DNA of 59,548 nucleotides from Nocardiopsis kunsanensis DSM 44524 (GTDB lineage: Bacteria > Actinomycetota > Actinomycetes > Streptosporangiales > Streptosporangiaceae), in contig NZ_ANAY01000037.1 of assembly GCF_000340965.1 (NCBI RefSeq), positions 1 to 59,548 of the forward strand, given 5' to 3'. Under the pieces are notes generated by a model. The model searched no databases. It was not told the origin of the DNA and saw nothing but the letters and a program-made list of their open reading frames with translations. This document shows, one piece after another, positions 15,501-25,291 of this stretch. The translations under genes and the position numbers were made by a program. Numbering within the stretch: the first letter of the stretch is position 1; each line of letters starts with the position of its first letter.

Positions 15501-17701
15501 TCCCGGATCTGTCCGAGGTGGCCGCGGAGCCGCCCGCGTTCTCCGGCCAGGGGGCAGCCGACTGGAGCGCCGCCGTCGAGGCCGGCACCGGCAAGGCACC
15601 CGAGGCCCTGGAGTGGGAGACCCCCGAGGGCATCGGCGTCAGGCCCCTCTACACCCCGGCCGACCGCGAGGGGCTGGACTTCGTCGACGGCCTGCCCGGC
15701 ATCGCCCCGTACCTGCGGGGCCCGTACCCGACCATGTACGTCAACCAGCCGTGGACGGTCCGCCAGTACGCGGGCTTCTCCACGGCCCAGGAATCCAACG
15801 CCTTCTACCGGCGCAACCTCGCCGCCGGGCAGAAGGGCCTGTCGGTCGCCTTCGACCTGGCGACCCACCGCGGGTACGACTCCGACCACCCGCGTGTGTC
15901 CGGCGACGTGGGCATGGCCGGCGTGGCCATCGACTCCATCTACGACATGCGCCAGCTGTTCGACGGGATCCCGTTGGACCGCATGAGCGTGTCCATGACC
16001 ATGAACGGCGCGGTGCTGCCGGTACTGGCGCTCTACATCGTCGCCGCCGAGGAGCAGGGTGTGCCCCCGGAGAAACTCTCGGGGACCATCCAGAACGACA
16101 TCCTCAAGGAGTTCATGGTCCGCAACACCTACATCTATCCGCCGCAGCCGTCGATGCGGATCATCTCCGACATCTTCGCCTACACCTCGCAGCGGATGCC
16201 GAAGTTCAACTCCATCTCGATCTCCGGCTACCACATGCAGGAGGCCGGGGCCACCGCCGACCTGGAGCTGGCCTACACCCTCGCCGACGGGGTCGAGTAC
16301 ATCCGGGCCGGACAGAGCTCGGGCCTGGAGGTGGACGCGTTCGCGCCGCGTCTGTCGTTCTTCTGGGCGATCGGGATGAACTTCTTCATGGAGGTCGCCA
16401 AGCTGCGCGCCGCCCGACTGCTGTGGGCACGACTGGTGGGCGATCTGGGCGGGAGCAAACCCAAGTCGCTGAGCCTGCGCACCCACTCGCAGACCTCCGG
16501 ATGGTCGTTGACCGCGCAGGACGTGTTCAACAACGTCACCCGTACGTGCGTGGAGGCGATGGCGGCAACACAGGGCCACACTCAGTCGCTGCACACCAAC
16601 GCCCTTGACGAGGCGCTGGCCCTGCCCACGGACTTCTCCGCGCGCATCGCCCGCAACACCCAGCTCCTGCTGCAGCAGGAATCGGGCACCACCCGCACGG
16701 TCGACCCCTGGGGCGGCAGCTATTACGTCGAGCGCCTCACCCAGGAGCTGGCCGCCAAGGCGTGGGGGCACCTCCAGGAGGTGGAGAAGGCCGGAGGTAT
16801 GGCAGCCGCGATCGACGCGGGGCTGCCGAAGATGCGTATCGAGGAGGCGGCCGCCCGTACGCAGGCGCGCATCGACTCCGGACGCCAGCCCGTCATCGGC
16901 GTCAACAAGTACCGCCCCGACACACCCGACGACATCGAGGTGCTGCGGGTCGACAACTCGCGGGTGCGCGCTGAGCAGCTCGAGAAGCTGGAGCGGCTGC
17001 GGGCCGAACGCGACGAGGACGCCGTGGCCACCGCCCTGAACGCCCTGTCGGAGGCGGCTTCGCGCGAGTCGAGGGCGGACGGGACCCTGGAGGCCAACCT
17101 GCTCGCCGCCGCCGTGGACGCCGCACGCGCCAAGGCGACGGTGGGGGAGATCTCCGAGGCCATGGAGAAGGTCTTCGGCCGCCACTCCGGGCAGATCCGT
17201 ACCATCCAGGGTGTGTACAAGGACGAGGCCTCCCACAGTGAGGACGCCGCCGGCCTCATGGGCCGGGTGACGCAGCGGGTCGAGGACTTCACCGAGGCCG
17301 AGGGCCGCCGCCCCCGCGTCCTGGTCGCCAAGATGGGCCAGGACGGGCACGACCGCGGACAGAAGGTCATCGCGACCGCCTTCGCCGACCTCGGTTTCGA
17401 CGTGGACGTGGGGCCGCTGTTCCAGACACCGCGGGAGGTCGCCACCCAGGCGGTGGAGTCCGACGTCCACGTGATCGGGGTGTCGTCCCTGGCGGCCGGG
17501 CACCTGACCCTGGTCCCGGCGCTGCGTGAGGAACTGGCGCAGCTGGACCGTCCCGACATCATGGTCGTGGTGGGAGGGGTGATCCCACCCGACGACGTCG
17601 AGGCCCTGCACGAGGCCGGTGCCGCTGCGGTGTTCCCGCCCGGGACCGTGATCGCCGAGGCAGCGGTCGACCTCCTCGACCAACTGGAGGAACAGGCCTG
17701 A
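15497..17701 (+). CDS. mutB: Methylmalonyl-CoA mutase large (alpha) subunit
   Basis: 734 residues, ATG at 15497 inside the mutA stop (ATGA). The catalytic subunit: N-terminal substrate-binding barrel with the TIM motifs ([37 protein letters not shown]) and a C-terminal cobalamin-binding domain. The base-off cobalamin motif is [10 protein letters not shown], with the cobalt-ligand His at about residue 618. Adenosylcobalamin-dependent carbon-skeleton rearrangement links propionyl-CoA and odd-chain or branched amino acid breakdown to the TCA cycle, or supplies methylmalonyl-CoA to polyketides. meaB follows after 52 bases. Confidence 0.97.
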   Translation: MIPDLSEVAAEPPAFSGQGAADWSAAVEAGTGKAPEALEWETPEGIGVRPLYTPADREGLDFVDGLPGIAPYLRGPYPTMYVNQPWTVRQYAGFSTAQESNAFYRRNLAAGQKGLSVAFDLATHRGYDSDHPRVSGDVGMAGVAIDSIYDMRQLFDGIPLDRMSVSMTMNGAVLPVLALYIVAAEEQGVPPEKLSGTIQNDILKEFMVRNTYIYPPQPSMRIISDIFAYTSQRMPKFNSISISGYHMQEAGATADLELAYTLADGVEYIRAGQSSGLEVDAFAPRLSFFWAIGMNFFMEVAKLRAARLLWARLVGDLGGSKPKSLSLRTHSQTSGWSLTAQDVFNNVTRTCVEAMAATQGHTQSLHTNALDEALALPTDFSARIARNTQLLLQQESGTTRTVDPWGGSYYVERLTQELAAKAWGHLQEVEKAGGMAAAIDAGLPKMRIEEAAARTQARIDSGRQPVIGVNKYRPDTPDDIEVLRVDNSRVRAEQLEKLERLRAERDEDAVATALNALSEAASRESRADGTLEANLLAAAVDAARAKATVGEISEAMEKVFGRHSGQIRTIQGVYKDEASHSEDAAGLMGRVTQRVEDFTEAEGRRPRVLVAKMGQDGHDRGQKVIATAFADLGFDVDVGPLFQTPREVATQAVESDVHVIGVSSLAAGHLTLVPALREELAQLDRPDIMVVVGGVIPPDDVEALHEAGAAAVFPPGTVIAEAAVDLLDQLEEQA

Positions 17702-17753
17702 ACCGACACGGGCCTGTTCGAGGGGCCGCCGGCCCCGACGACGGAGAAGGGGA

Positions 17754-18794
17754 GTGAGCGTGGCCGCTTCCGTGCCGAACACACCGCGACGGCGCCGTGC
17801 CGTGGACGTACCCGTGTTGGCCGAGGGCGTACTGTCCGGGCATCGGCCGACCCTGGCCAGGGCGATCACCCTGGTCGAGTCGCGCCGCCCGGACCACGTG
17901 CGCGCAGCCCAGGACCTGCTCGTCCGGTTGCTCCCGTACACCGGGAAGGCACAGCGGGTGGGTATCACCGGGGTCCCCGGCGTCGGCAAGTCGACGTTCA
18001 TCGACGCGTTCGGTTCCATGCTCACCGAGGACGGGCACCGGGTCGCGGTGCTGGCGGTGGACCCCTCCTCCAGCCGTACCGGGGGCAGCATCCTCGGGGA
18101 CAAGACCCGGATGGAACGCCTGGCGGGCGACCCGAACGCGTTCATCCGGCCCTCCCCGACGGCCGGGACCCTCGGCGGGGTGGCGCGGGCGACCCGCGAG
18201 AGCATGCTGCTCATGGAGGCCGCCGGGTTCGACGTGGTCCTGGTGGAGACGGTCGGGGTCGGCCAGTCCGAGATCACGGTCGCCGACATGGTGGACTGTT
18301 TCGTCTTCCTGACCCTGGCGCGCACCGGCGACCAGCTCCAGGGCATCAAGAAGGGCGTCCTGGAACTGGTGGACGTGGTCGCGGTCAACAAGGCCGACGG
18401 CCCGCACGCCGCCGACGCCCGCAAGGCCGCCCGGGAGCTCTCCCGTGCGCTGCGGATGCTGCAACCGCTCCATCCGGACTGGCGTCCGCCGGTACTGACC
18501 TGCAGCGGACTGACCGGGGACGGACTCGACCGGGTGTGGTCGAGCGTGGGCGAGCACCGGGACGTGCTGTCGGCCTCGGGCGAGCTGGACCGGCGCCGCA
18601 GCAGCCAGCGTGTGAGCTGGATGTGGGACCAGGTCCGTGACCAGCTCATGGACGGGTTCCTGCGCGATCCGGAGGTCGATGCGCTCGTTCCGGGGGCCGA
18701 GGAGGAGGTGCGTTCGGGGGAGACGACCGCCACGCTCGCGGCCCGTCGCCTACTGCGGGCCTTCACCCAACGTGACGGTTCTCCGGAGGCCTGA
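17754..18794 (+). CDS. meaB: Methylmalonyl-CoA mutase-associated GTPase MeaB (ArgK family)
   Basis: 346 residues from a GTG at 17754 behind a GGAGAAGGGGA site. G3E-type P-loop GTPase: Walker A GVPGVGKST (about residues 73-81), switch region VDPSSSRTGGSILGDK, VETVGVGQSE and the NKAD base-recognition motif. It binds the mutase and uses GTP hydrolysis to gate adenosylcobalamin delivery and protect it from inactivation. The mutB-meaB spacer holds a small hairpin (GGGGCCG-C-CGGCCCC at 17722-17736), which may lower read-through but not abolish it. Position right behind mutAB fits its chaperone role. Confidence 0.95.
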   Translation: MSVAASVPNTPRRRRAVDVPVLAEGVLSGHRPTLARAITLVESRRPDHVRAAQDLLVRLLPYTGKAQRVGITGVPGVGKSTFIDAFGSMLTEDGHRVAVLAVDPSSSRTGGSILGDKTRMERLAGDPNAFIRPSPTAGTLGGVARATRESMLLMEAAGFDVVLVETVGVGQSEITVADMVDCFVFLTLARTGDQLQGIKKGVLELVDVVAVNKADGPHAADARKAARELSRALRMLQPLHPDWRPPVLTCSGLTGDGLDRVWSSVGEHRDVLSASGELDRRRSSQRVSWMWDQVRDQLMDGFLRDPEVDALVPGAEEEVRSGETTATLAARRLLRAFTQRDGSPEA

Positions 18795-19156
18795 CCCGTC
18801 GGCGACGGGGTGGGTACGGGACGGCTGGAAGGGGCCTGAGATACTGTCCGGTATCCGCGAGAGCGGGCGTCATGTCGTGAAATAACCCACGGTGAGCATG
18901 CGATACCGGGCCCTTGTGGGCCGGGTTCGTGACCAGGAGGCGAAAATTTCTTCCTGGACACCATTCCCGAAGTGGTGGTTCGCCTATACCGTGAGTGTCC
19001 GACCTACCAGACCGAGCGGGCACGCCGAGCGTTTCCCCGCACCGGGGACGACGGGGCGGAACGCGGACCCGACCCCGGTGAGCGTGGTTGCCCGGTCTGC
19101 ATAAGGTGAATCAAGGGACCCCTCAACACCGCCACGTGGGGCCGGGAGGAGTGAAC
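18795..19156. other. Intergenic stretch
   Basis: 362 bases downstream of meaB. Nothing coding is convincing. A short GGCCC-TTGT-GGGCC hairpin lies near 18908-18922. The STAS gene's promoter is presumably in 19050-19130, but I cannot assign a sigma class with confidence. Confidence 0.4.
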
Positions 19157-19528
19157 GTGCACAGGCTCGGACTGAGCACGCGGGCGGAGAGCCGCAGCGT
19201 GATCGTCGCGATCGAGGGAGAGCTCGACATCGCGACCGCCGACGACCTCCGGGAACACGTCCAGCAGGCCATGGACGAGCACGGGCCATGGCTGATCCTG
19301 GACCTGTCCGCGCTGGAGTTCATGGACTCCAGCGGACTCAACGTCATCATCAGCACCTACCGTTCCGTGCGCGAGGCCGGCGGCGCCCTGTCGTTGGCCG
19401 CCCTCAACGAACGGGTCACCAAGGTCGTGCGCCTGGTCGGGCTCCACCGCCAGGTCCCCGTCCACCAGAACGTCACCGCCGCCGTCAGCGCCATGGACGC
19501 ACTGGAGGCCAAGAGCCAGGCCGGGTGA
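19157..19528 (+). CDS. STAS-domain anti-sigma factor antagonist
   Basis: 123 residues from the GTG at 19157 (VHRLGLSTRAES), chosen because a GGGAGGA site sits 6 bases upstream; the frame is open to 19088. Single STAS domain of the SpoIIAA/RsbV type: GELDIATADDLREHV, then LDLSALEFMDSSGLNVII, where the Ser of DSSG is the usual phosphorylation site. Such proteins release sigma factors by binding HATPase anti-sigma kinases. No kinase gene is adjacent; the closest is at 9486. Confidence 0.88.
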   Translation: MHRLGLSTRAESRSVIVAIEGELDIATADDLREHVQQAMDEHGPWLILDLSALEFMDSSGLNVIISTYRSVREAGGALSLAALNERVTKVVRLVGLHRQVPVHQNVTAAVSAMDALEAKSQAG

Positions 19529-19534
19529 GCCACC

Positions 19535-20079
19535 GTGCCGCACCAGCCTCCCGGATGCGCCCTCGACCTGTCCTGGGATCACAACAGCCATTACCACAGC
19601 CATCTGATCCGTCGGCTCCCCGAGCACGCGCCCTGACCCCCGCGCGCCTGGACGTGAAGCATCACGCGGTCCGCTTCGAGGAGGCCCGCCTCGATCCCCG
19701 CGGATACGACGCCGTCACCGCCGTCGCCGCGCTCCACCACATGCGGCTCGGGCCCGCTCTCGACCGTCTCGCCGGAGCCGTGGCACCCGGCGGGACCCTC
19801 CTCGTCCTGGGCCTGTACCGGGAGACCCACCCTGCCGACCTCGCCACGAGCGTGGCCGCCCTCGGCCCGCAGTGGTTCATCGGTGCCGGGCTGAGGCTCG
19901 GGCGCTCGACGGCACGTCTGCCCGATCTGTCCGCCGTGCCCGAGGCGCCCATGCGCATGCTCGACCCGGTGGAGACCTTGCCGCAGATCCGCGCCGAGGT
20001 TGCCCGGCGCCTGCCCGGGGCGCGGGTACGACGCCTGCTGTTCTGGCGGTTCAGCCTGGTATGGACCCGTACGGGGTGA
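19535..20079 (+). pseudogene. Class I SAM methyltransferase, internally deleted and frameshifted
   Basis: A GTG at 19535, 7 bases after the STAS stop, begins VPHQPPGCALDLSWDHNSHY..., the N-terminus of a familiar actinobacterial methyltransferase group, and stops at 19634. The C-terminal half continues in another frame from about 19640: RGYDAVTAVAALHHMRLGPA, then VAPGGTLLVLGLY, to TGA at 20077-20079. The segment that should lie between, including SAM-binding motif I (D-V-G-C-G-T-G) and motif II, is missing, roughly 40 residues. The protein could not bind SAM even if the frame were restored. Confidence 0.75.
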
Positions 20080-20156
20080 AGCGGATGGGCGCGTGAGCTC
20101 GGACGCGCCCGGTGCGAGGCCTGGGAAACGCCTTCACCTGTGAGGATCATGGGGGC

Positions 20157-22628
20157 ATGAGCGAACACGCCCACGGGCACGTCATCGACCTGGACGCGAT
20201 CACCCCGGACATGCGTGACTCGGTCGGAGGCAAGGCCGCCGGGCTCGCCGAGGTCCTCCGGGCCGGTGAGAACGTGCCTCCGGGGTTCTGCGTGACCACC
20301 GGGGCCCACAGGTCACGCAAGATCCCCGAGGAAGCCGTGGCCGCCGCCTACGAACGCCTCGGCGGGGGCACGGTCGCGGTGCGCTCCAGCGCCACCGCCG
20401 AGGACCTGATCGAAGCCTCCTTCGCCGGACAACAGGACACCTACCTCGACGTGCAGGGCACAGACGCCCTCCTACGCGCGATCCAACGCTGCTGGGACTC
20501 CCTGTGGACCGAACGCGCCGTCGCCTATCGCCGGAACTTCGGGATCCCCGACGACTCCGTGAGCATGGCCGTGGTCGTACAGCGCATGCTCCAACCCCGC
20601 ACCGCGGGGGTCCTGTTCACCGCCGACCCCGTCACGGGAACCCGTGACACCACCGTCGTCGACGCGGTGCGCGGCCCCGGGACCGGTGTCGTTGACGGGT
20701 CTGCGCACCCCGACCACTACGTACGCGGTACCGACGGGCACGTCACCGGTCCCGACGACGGCTGTCTCACCCCTGCCGAGGTCGAGTCCCTGCACGAGGC
20801 CGGACAGCGCCTCCAGGCCGCCCAGCACGGCCCGCGCGACATCGAGTGGGCCCTCGACACCGGCGGCACCCGCTGGATCCTGCAGTCGCGTGCAGTCACC
20901 ACCCTCTTCCCCCTGCCGCCCCGGAGCGAGGAGACGCGGGTCTACCTCGAGGGCGGCCACATGCAGGGGATGCTGCGGCCCTTCACCCCCATGGGTATGT
21001 CCGTGCTCCGCTCGGCCGCCGACAACTGGGTCGCCTCAACCGGGCTCGGCACCTCCTCCGCGGGCGCGAAGGCGCTGGTGATCGACATCGGGGGCCGCTT
21101 CTACCTCGACGTGACCCGCCTCGTGCGCACACCGTGGGTCCGTGGAACCCTGCCCCGGGCCATGGAACTCTACGGGCCGAGGACCATGCGTGCCTTCGAA
21201 CGGCTGTTGTCCGATCCGCGTTTCACGCCGCTGCCCGCGAGCTCCGCCCTCACCACCGCCACCAGGGCGGCCCTGCGGTGCCTGCCCTTGGCCGCAGGCG
21301 TGCTCCGCAGCGCGGTGTCCTCGTTCGTCGACCCCGAGGGCACCCGGAAACACCTCTTCCGGCTCGGTGCGGAGATGAGTGCCGAGACCGACCGGGGTCC
21401 CGAAGAACCGGACCGGGCCGCAGCCCTCCTCGACCGTTCCGAGAAGCTCCAACACCGGGCGTTGGATACCGTCACCGGGATGCTCGGTCCCGTCTACGCG
21501 GGCCTGGTCGCCGCGAGGCTGCCCCGCGCCGTGCTCGCCGGGATCGCCGAGGAGGGCGAGGTCGAAGCGGTCCTGCGGGGTATGCCGTACAACATCACCA
21601 CCGAGATGGACCTCGACCTGTGGCGGGTCTCCCGGCGCGCCACCGACCACATCGACCTCTTCCTCGGCCACGACCCCGAAGAGCTCGCCGCCCGCCACCA
21701 CCAGGGGGATCTGCCCGACATCGGTCTGGACGGTTTCCTCGAGCGGTACGGACGGCGGGCCGCCGCCGAGATCGACGTCGGGGTCCCCAGGTGGGAAGAG
21801 GATCCCACCCCGGTGTTCGCGCTCCTGGCCAACTACCTGAGGGTCACGCGCCCCGACGATTCACCCGGCCGGCGTTTCGAACGCGCGGCCCGGGACGCCG
21901 AACGCACCCGCGCCGATCTCGTCGCCCGCGCACGCCGCCGCTCCCCTTGGCGCGCGACCGTAGCCGACTTCCTCTTCGACCGGGCCCGGAAACTCTGCGG
22001 GCTACGCGAGTACCCCAAGTTCGTGTGGCTGCATGCGATCGCCGAGACCCGGCGGGAACTGCTGTGCGTCGGTATCGACCTCGCCGAACGCGGGCTCTTG
22101 GAACGCGCCGAGGACATCATGTTCCTCGACCTGGCCGAGGCCGACCGCGCCGTCGCAGGTGAGGACCCGCGCGCGACGGTGGCCCGCCGCCGTGCCGAGT
22201 ACCGGCGCGAACTGCGGCGACGCCACGTGCCGCCCCTGCTGTTGTCCGACGGCACCGACCTGGAGGCCGCCCTTCCCGCACCCGACCCCGGGGACGGGAC
22301 CTTGGTCGGGGTACCCGCTGCGCCGGGGACGGCCACCGGTCGGGTGCGGGTGATCCGCGATCCCCTGGGCGCCTCTCTCGAACCCGGTGACGTCCTCGTC
22401 GCTCCCACGACCGACCCGGGGTGGACGCCGTTGTTCATGACCGCTTCCGCGCTGGTGGTCGAGACCGGATCGACCGTGGCACACGGCCCCACCGTCGCCC
22501 GCGAGTACGGGATGCCCGCGGTCATCTCGTTGCGCGGGGCCACCGAGAGCCTGCGCGAGGGCCAGACCGTGACGGTGGACGGCTACGCCGGCACCGTCCG
22601 CGTGGAGGATGCCTCGGGAGCAGGGTGA
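20157..22628 (+). CDS. Rifampicin phosphotransferase-like PEP-synthase family enzyme
   Basis: 823 residues, ATG at 20157 (MSEHAHGHVIDLDAI); the frame is open from 20112 but MSE gives the family start. Order: ATP-grasp domain (GGKAAGLAEVL; VAVRSSATAEDLIEASFAGQ; DIEWAL...LQSRAVTTL), central substrate domain (about 260-720), and C-terminal phospho-His swivel domain (TGSTVAHGPTVAREYGMPAV, with the catalytic His). Three-domain layout and length fit Rph, which inactivates rifamycins by phosphorylation; a PEP synthase role is less likely because no C-terminal PEP-binding barrel exists. Odd: about 40 residues after FCVTTGAH are absent, the loop normally G-L-G-E is GPGTG, and a further segment before the DIEW motif is short. 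Activity is therefore uncertain. Confidence 0.8.
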   Translation: MSEHAHGHVIDLDAITPDMRDSVGGKAAGLAEVLRAGENVPPGFCVTTGAHRSRKIPEEAVAAAYERLGGGTVAVRSSATAEDLIEASFAGQQDTYLDVQGTDALLRAIQRCWDSLWTERAVAYRRNFGIPDDSVSMAVVVQRMLQPRTAGVLFTADPVTGTRDTTVVDAVRGPGTGVVDGSAHPDHYVRGTDGHVTGPDDGCLTPAEVESLHEAGQRLQAAQHGPRDIEWALDTGGTRWILQSRAVTTLFPLPPRSEETRVYLEGGHMQGMLRPFTPMGMSVLRSAADNWVASTGLGTSSAGAKALVIDIGGRFYLDVTRLVRTPWVRGTLPRAMELYGPRTMRAFERLLSDPRFTPLPASSALTTATRAALRCLPLAAGVLRSAVSSFVDPEGTRKHLFRLGAEMSAETDRGPEEPDRAAALLDRSEKLQHRALDTVTGMLGPVYAGLVAARLPRAVLAGIAEEGEVEAVLRGMPYNITTEMDLDLWRVSRRATDHIDLFLGHDPEELAARHHQGDLPDIGLDGFLERYGRRAAAEIDVGVPRWEEDPTPVFALLANYLRVTRPDDSPGRRFERAARDAERTRADLVARARRRSPWRATVADFLFDRARKLCGLREYPKFVWLHAIAETRRELLCVGIDLAERGLLERAEDIMFLDLAEADRAVAGEDPRATVARRRAEYRRELRRRHVPPLLLSDGTDLEAALPAPDPGDGTLVGVPAAPGTATGRVRVIRDPLGASLEPGDVLVAPTTDPGWTPLFMTASALVVETGSTVAHGPTVAREYGMPAVISLRGATESLREGQTVTVDGYAGTVRVEDASGAG

Positions 22629-22712
22629 GGGCCTCGTGTTCGGTCGGCGCACGCGCCCGGAGGACACGGACGACGGATCACCGCCCTCGATGCGGCGAAG
22701 AGCCCGGAAGGT

Positions 22713-22741
22713 CGGACCCGGGTGCGCGCCACCCGGGTCCG
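22713..22741. terminator. Bidirectional hairpin terminator
   Basis: A perfect 12-bp stem (CGGACCCGGGTG / CACCCGGGTCCG) with a 5-base loop lies between the convergent ends of the phosphotransferase-like gene and xylA. There is no U-tract, as is common in actinomycetes. Confidence 0.6.
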
Positions 22742-22754
22742 TGTCCGTACGGGG

Positions 22755-23912
22755 TCAGCGGACCCCGAAGAGGTGCTCCAGGGCGAGCTGGTCCAGGCGC
22801 TCGAAGTGGTAGCCGCGCTCACCGACCACGTCGAGATCGATCTCCTCCGCCATCAGCTCCGAGAGCGACTCTCCCGCGCCCAACGTGGGCTCGGACAGTT
22901 CGGGCACACGGGCGGCGGCCAGGGCCTCTACGACGTCGGGGTCGGCGCGGAACGCCGCGGCCTTGTCCCGCAGGATCAGGTAGTTGCGCATGCACGCGGC
23001 CGCCGACTCCCACACGCCGGACATGTCCTCGGTGCGCGGCGGCTTGAAGTCGAAATGGCGCGGACCGTCGTAGCCGGCGCGTTCCAGCAGGTCGACGAGG
23101 AAGAAGGCCTCCTTGACGTCGCCTGCGCCGAACCGCAGGTCCTGGTCGTACTTGACGCCGCGCTGGCCGTTGAGGTCGATGTGGAAGAGCTTGCCCGCCC
23201 ACAGTGCCTGGGCGACCCCGTGCGTGAAGTTGAGCCCGGCCATCTGCTCGTGGCCGACCTCGGGGTTGACGCCGACCATCTCGGGGTGCTCGAGCCCGTT
23301 GATGAAGGACAGCGCGTGGCCCACGGTCGGCAGGAGCGTGTCCCCGCGCGGCTCGTTGGGCTTGGGTTCGATGGCGAAGCGCAGATCGTAACCTTGCTCG
23401 AGCACGTGGGAGCACAGGATGTCGAAGGCCTCGCGCAGCCGGTCCAGGGCGGCGGCGTCGTCCTTGCCGGCCTCGCTCTCGGCGCCGTCCTGCCCACCCC
23501 AGCACACGTAGGTCTTCGCGCCGAGGGACACGGCCAGTTCGATGTTGCGCATGACCTTGCGCAGGGCGTAGCGGCGCACGTCGCGGCTGTTGGAGGTGAA
23601 CCCGCCGTCGCGGAAGACGGGGTGGCTGAAGAGGTTGGTGGTGACCATGGGCACGGCCAGGCCGGTCTCGTCCAGGGCGCCGCGGAAACGTTCGACGATG
23701 CCGTCGCGTACGGCGGTGCTGCTGCCGGGCGGAACGAGGTCGTCGTCGTGGAAGGTGATGCCGTGGGCGCCCAGTTCGGCCAGACGGCGAACCGCGTCGG
23801 CGCCGCCCAGGCGGGGGCGGACCGGGTCACCGAAGGTGTTGGTCCCCTGCCATCCCACGGTCCAGAGGCCGAAGGTGAACTTGTCTTCGGGCACGGGCAG
23901 GTGGACGCTCAT
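22755..23912 (-). CDS. xylA: Xylose isomerase
   Basis: 385 residues, ATG at 23912 after a GGAGAG site; length matches actinomycete XylA (about 388). Converts D-xylose to D-xylulose in the cytosol with two divalent metals. Visible active-site features: [12 protein letters not shown], the catalytic His in [11 protein letters not shown] (about residue 55), metal ligands in [22 protein letters not shown] and the FHIDLNGQ stretch. Transcribed after the ROK repressor gene with an operator in the 59-base gap. No xylB kinase is nearby. Confidence 0.96.
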   Translation of the reverse strand: MSVHLPVPEDKFTFGLWTVGWQGTNTFGDPVRPRLGGADAVRRLAELGAHGITFHDDDLVPPGSSTAVRDGIVERFRGALDETGLAVPMVTTNLFSHPVFRDGGFTSNSRDVRRYALRKVMRNIELAVSLGAKTYVCWGGQDGAESEAGKDDAAALDRLREAFDILCSHVLEQGYDLRFAIEPKPNEPRGDTLLPTVGHALSFINGLEHPEMVGVNPEVGHEQMAGLNFTHGVAQALWAGKLFHIDLNGQRGVKYDQDLRFGAGDVKEAFFLVDLLERAGYDGPRHFDFKPPRTEDMSGVWESAAACMRNYLILRDKAAAFRADPDVVEALAAARVPELSEPTLGAGESLSELMAEEIDLDVVGERGYHFERLDQLALEHLFGVR

Positions 23913-23949
23913 GTCTCTCCTGGGGGTGGCGGCCGAGGGAAGCTGCGCC

Positions 23950-23976
23950 CTTAGTTTGTCCAGAGCCACAACTAAG
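23950..23976. promoter_or_regulatory. ROK/XylR-type operator of xylA
   Basis: Inverted repeat CTTAGTTTGT-CCAGAGCC-ACAACTAAG, 38 bases upstream of the xylA start. TTAGTT...AACTAA half-sites are typical of XylR/ROK repressors. The right arm overlaps the TAG stop codon of the ROK gene itself (23972-23974). Confidence 0.7.
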
Positions 23977-25285
23977 TGTCAATGGATGTGGGCGGAATCC
24001 GCCCGCGCTTTGCCCCCGGCCCCGGTGACCCCACCCGCTCCTCGGCCGGCGCGGGCAACGGAAGGCGCCCCGTGTCGAGGGCATGCACCATCGCCGCCGC
24101 GCCCCCGCGGGCAGCAGCGCTGAACCCCAGCCCGGACAGTTCCACCCGGCACCCGCCCGTGTCCGGCGCGAACATGTGCTCGGCCAGGGCAGCGCGGACA
24201 CTCGGCAGCAGCCACGGCCCCATCGGCACGAAGTACCCGCCGAGCACCACGACGCCGGGGTCGACCACATTGGCCAGCCCGGCCAGTCCCCGGCCCAACC
24301 ACGTCCCGGCCCGCTCCATCGCCGCCACCGCGACCGCGTCGCCTTCCCGGGCCCGCCGCGTCGCGGCCCCGACCAGATCGGCGACCTCCGAACCCGTCCA
24401 CGGGAGCCCACCGGCGGCCAGGTCCGGGACGGCCGCCGCCACGATCGCGCCGATCCCTGCCAGAGCCTCCAGGCATCCGCGCCGCCCGCACGCGCACTCC
24501 GGCCCGTCCGGGTCCAGGCACAGGTGTCCGATCTCCCCGGCCGAACCCGAGGCACCGCGCAGCAGGGTGCCTCCGGAGAGCACCCCCGCGCCCACACCGA
24601 CCTCCCCGGTCACGTACACCAGGTCCGGGGTCCCCGCGCACGTGCCGTCGCGGAACTCGGCCATCACACCGAGGTTGCCGTCGTTGTCCACCTGCGTGGG
24701 AAGCGCCGGGTCGTCGAGGAGCGCGGCGAGACGGCCGCCCAGCGGCACGTCCCGCCACCCGAGGTTGGGGGCGAGGACGACGGTCCCCACGGGATCGACG
24801 AGCCCGGGCACGGCCACGCTCACACCCACGATCCGCCGTCCGGCCAGCGCGGAGGCGGCCGCGGTCTCCCGTACCGTCTCGGCCATCAGCCGGGCACTCG
24901 CCTCGGGCCCGGCGGCACGCGCGTCGAAGTGCACGTGCCGGGTGGCCAGTTCCCGGTCGAGCAGGTCCACGGCCACCACGGCCAGGTAGTCGACATTGAC
25001 CTCCAGCCCGATCGCGGCCAGCGAGGTGTCGTCCAACGCCAGGAGCACCCCCGGGCGCCCGACCCGGCGCTGTGAGGTCTCCCCGGTCTCGCGCACCAGT
25101 CCGCGGGCCATGAGGTCGGCGACCAGGCTCGACACGGTCGTCTTGTTCAACCCCGTGTCCGAGGCGACCGCCGCCCGGGAGCAGGGCGCGAGCTCCCGGA
25201 CCGTACGCAGCACGAGCTGGAGATTGGTCTCCCGCACGGTACTGACCGAAAAACCGTTGCCACGCCCCTCCGTTCCTGTTCTCAT
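23972..25285 (-). CDS. ROK-family transcriptional repressor (XylR-like)
   Basis: 437 residues, ATG at 25285. N-terminal winged helix (about residues 20-75: [20 protein letters not shown]) followed by the ROK sugar-kinase-like domain. The ROK zinc motif CACGRRGC is present (about 264-271), with GEIGH just before it. Position immediately upstream of xylA and the palindrome between them support a xylose-responsive repressor that binds xylose. Its start codon lies only 6 bases from the start of the divergent acetyltransferase gene, which limits where its own promoter can be. Confidence 0.9.
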   Translation of the reverse strand: MRTGTEGRGNGFSVSTVRETNLQLVLRTVRELAPCSRAAVASDTGLNKTTVSSLVADLMARGLVRETGETSQRRVGRPGVLLALDDTSLAAIGLEVNVDYLAVVAVDLLDRELATRHVHFDARAAGPEASARLMAETVRETAAASALAGRRIVGVSVAVPGLVDPVGTVVLAPNLGWRDVPLGGRLAALLDDPALPTQVDNDGNLGVMAEFRDGTCAGTPDLVYVTGEVGVGAGVLSGGTLLRGASGSAGEIGHLCLDPDGPECACGRRGCLEALAGIGAIVAAAVPDLAAGGLPWTGSEVADLVGAATRRAREGDAVAVAAMERAGTWLGRGLAGLANVVDPGVVVLGGYFVPMGPWLLPSVRAALAEHMFAPDTGGCRVELSGLGFSAAARGGAAAMVHALDTGRLPLPAPAEERVGSPGPGAKRGRIPPTSIDT

Positions 25286-25291
25286 GCGAGC

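Noticed and set aside
15281..18964. Minus-strand open frame of 1227 codons opposite mutB and meaB
   Set aside because: Shadow of two well-identified genes; no motif or start signal.
22722..23954. Plus-strand 410-codon frame opposite xylA
   Set aside because: Antisense shadow of an unambiguous xylose isomerase gene.
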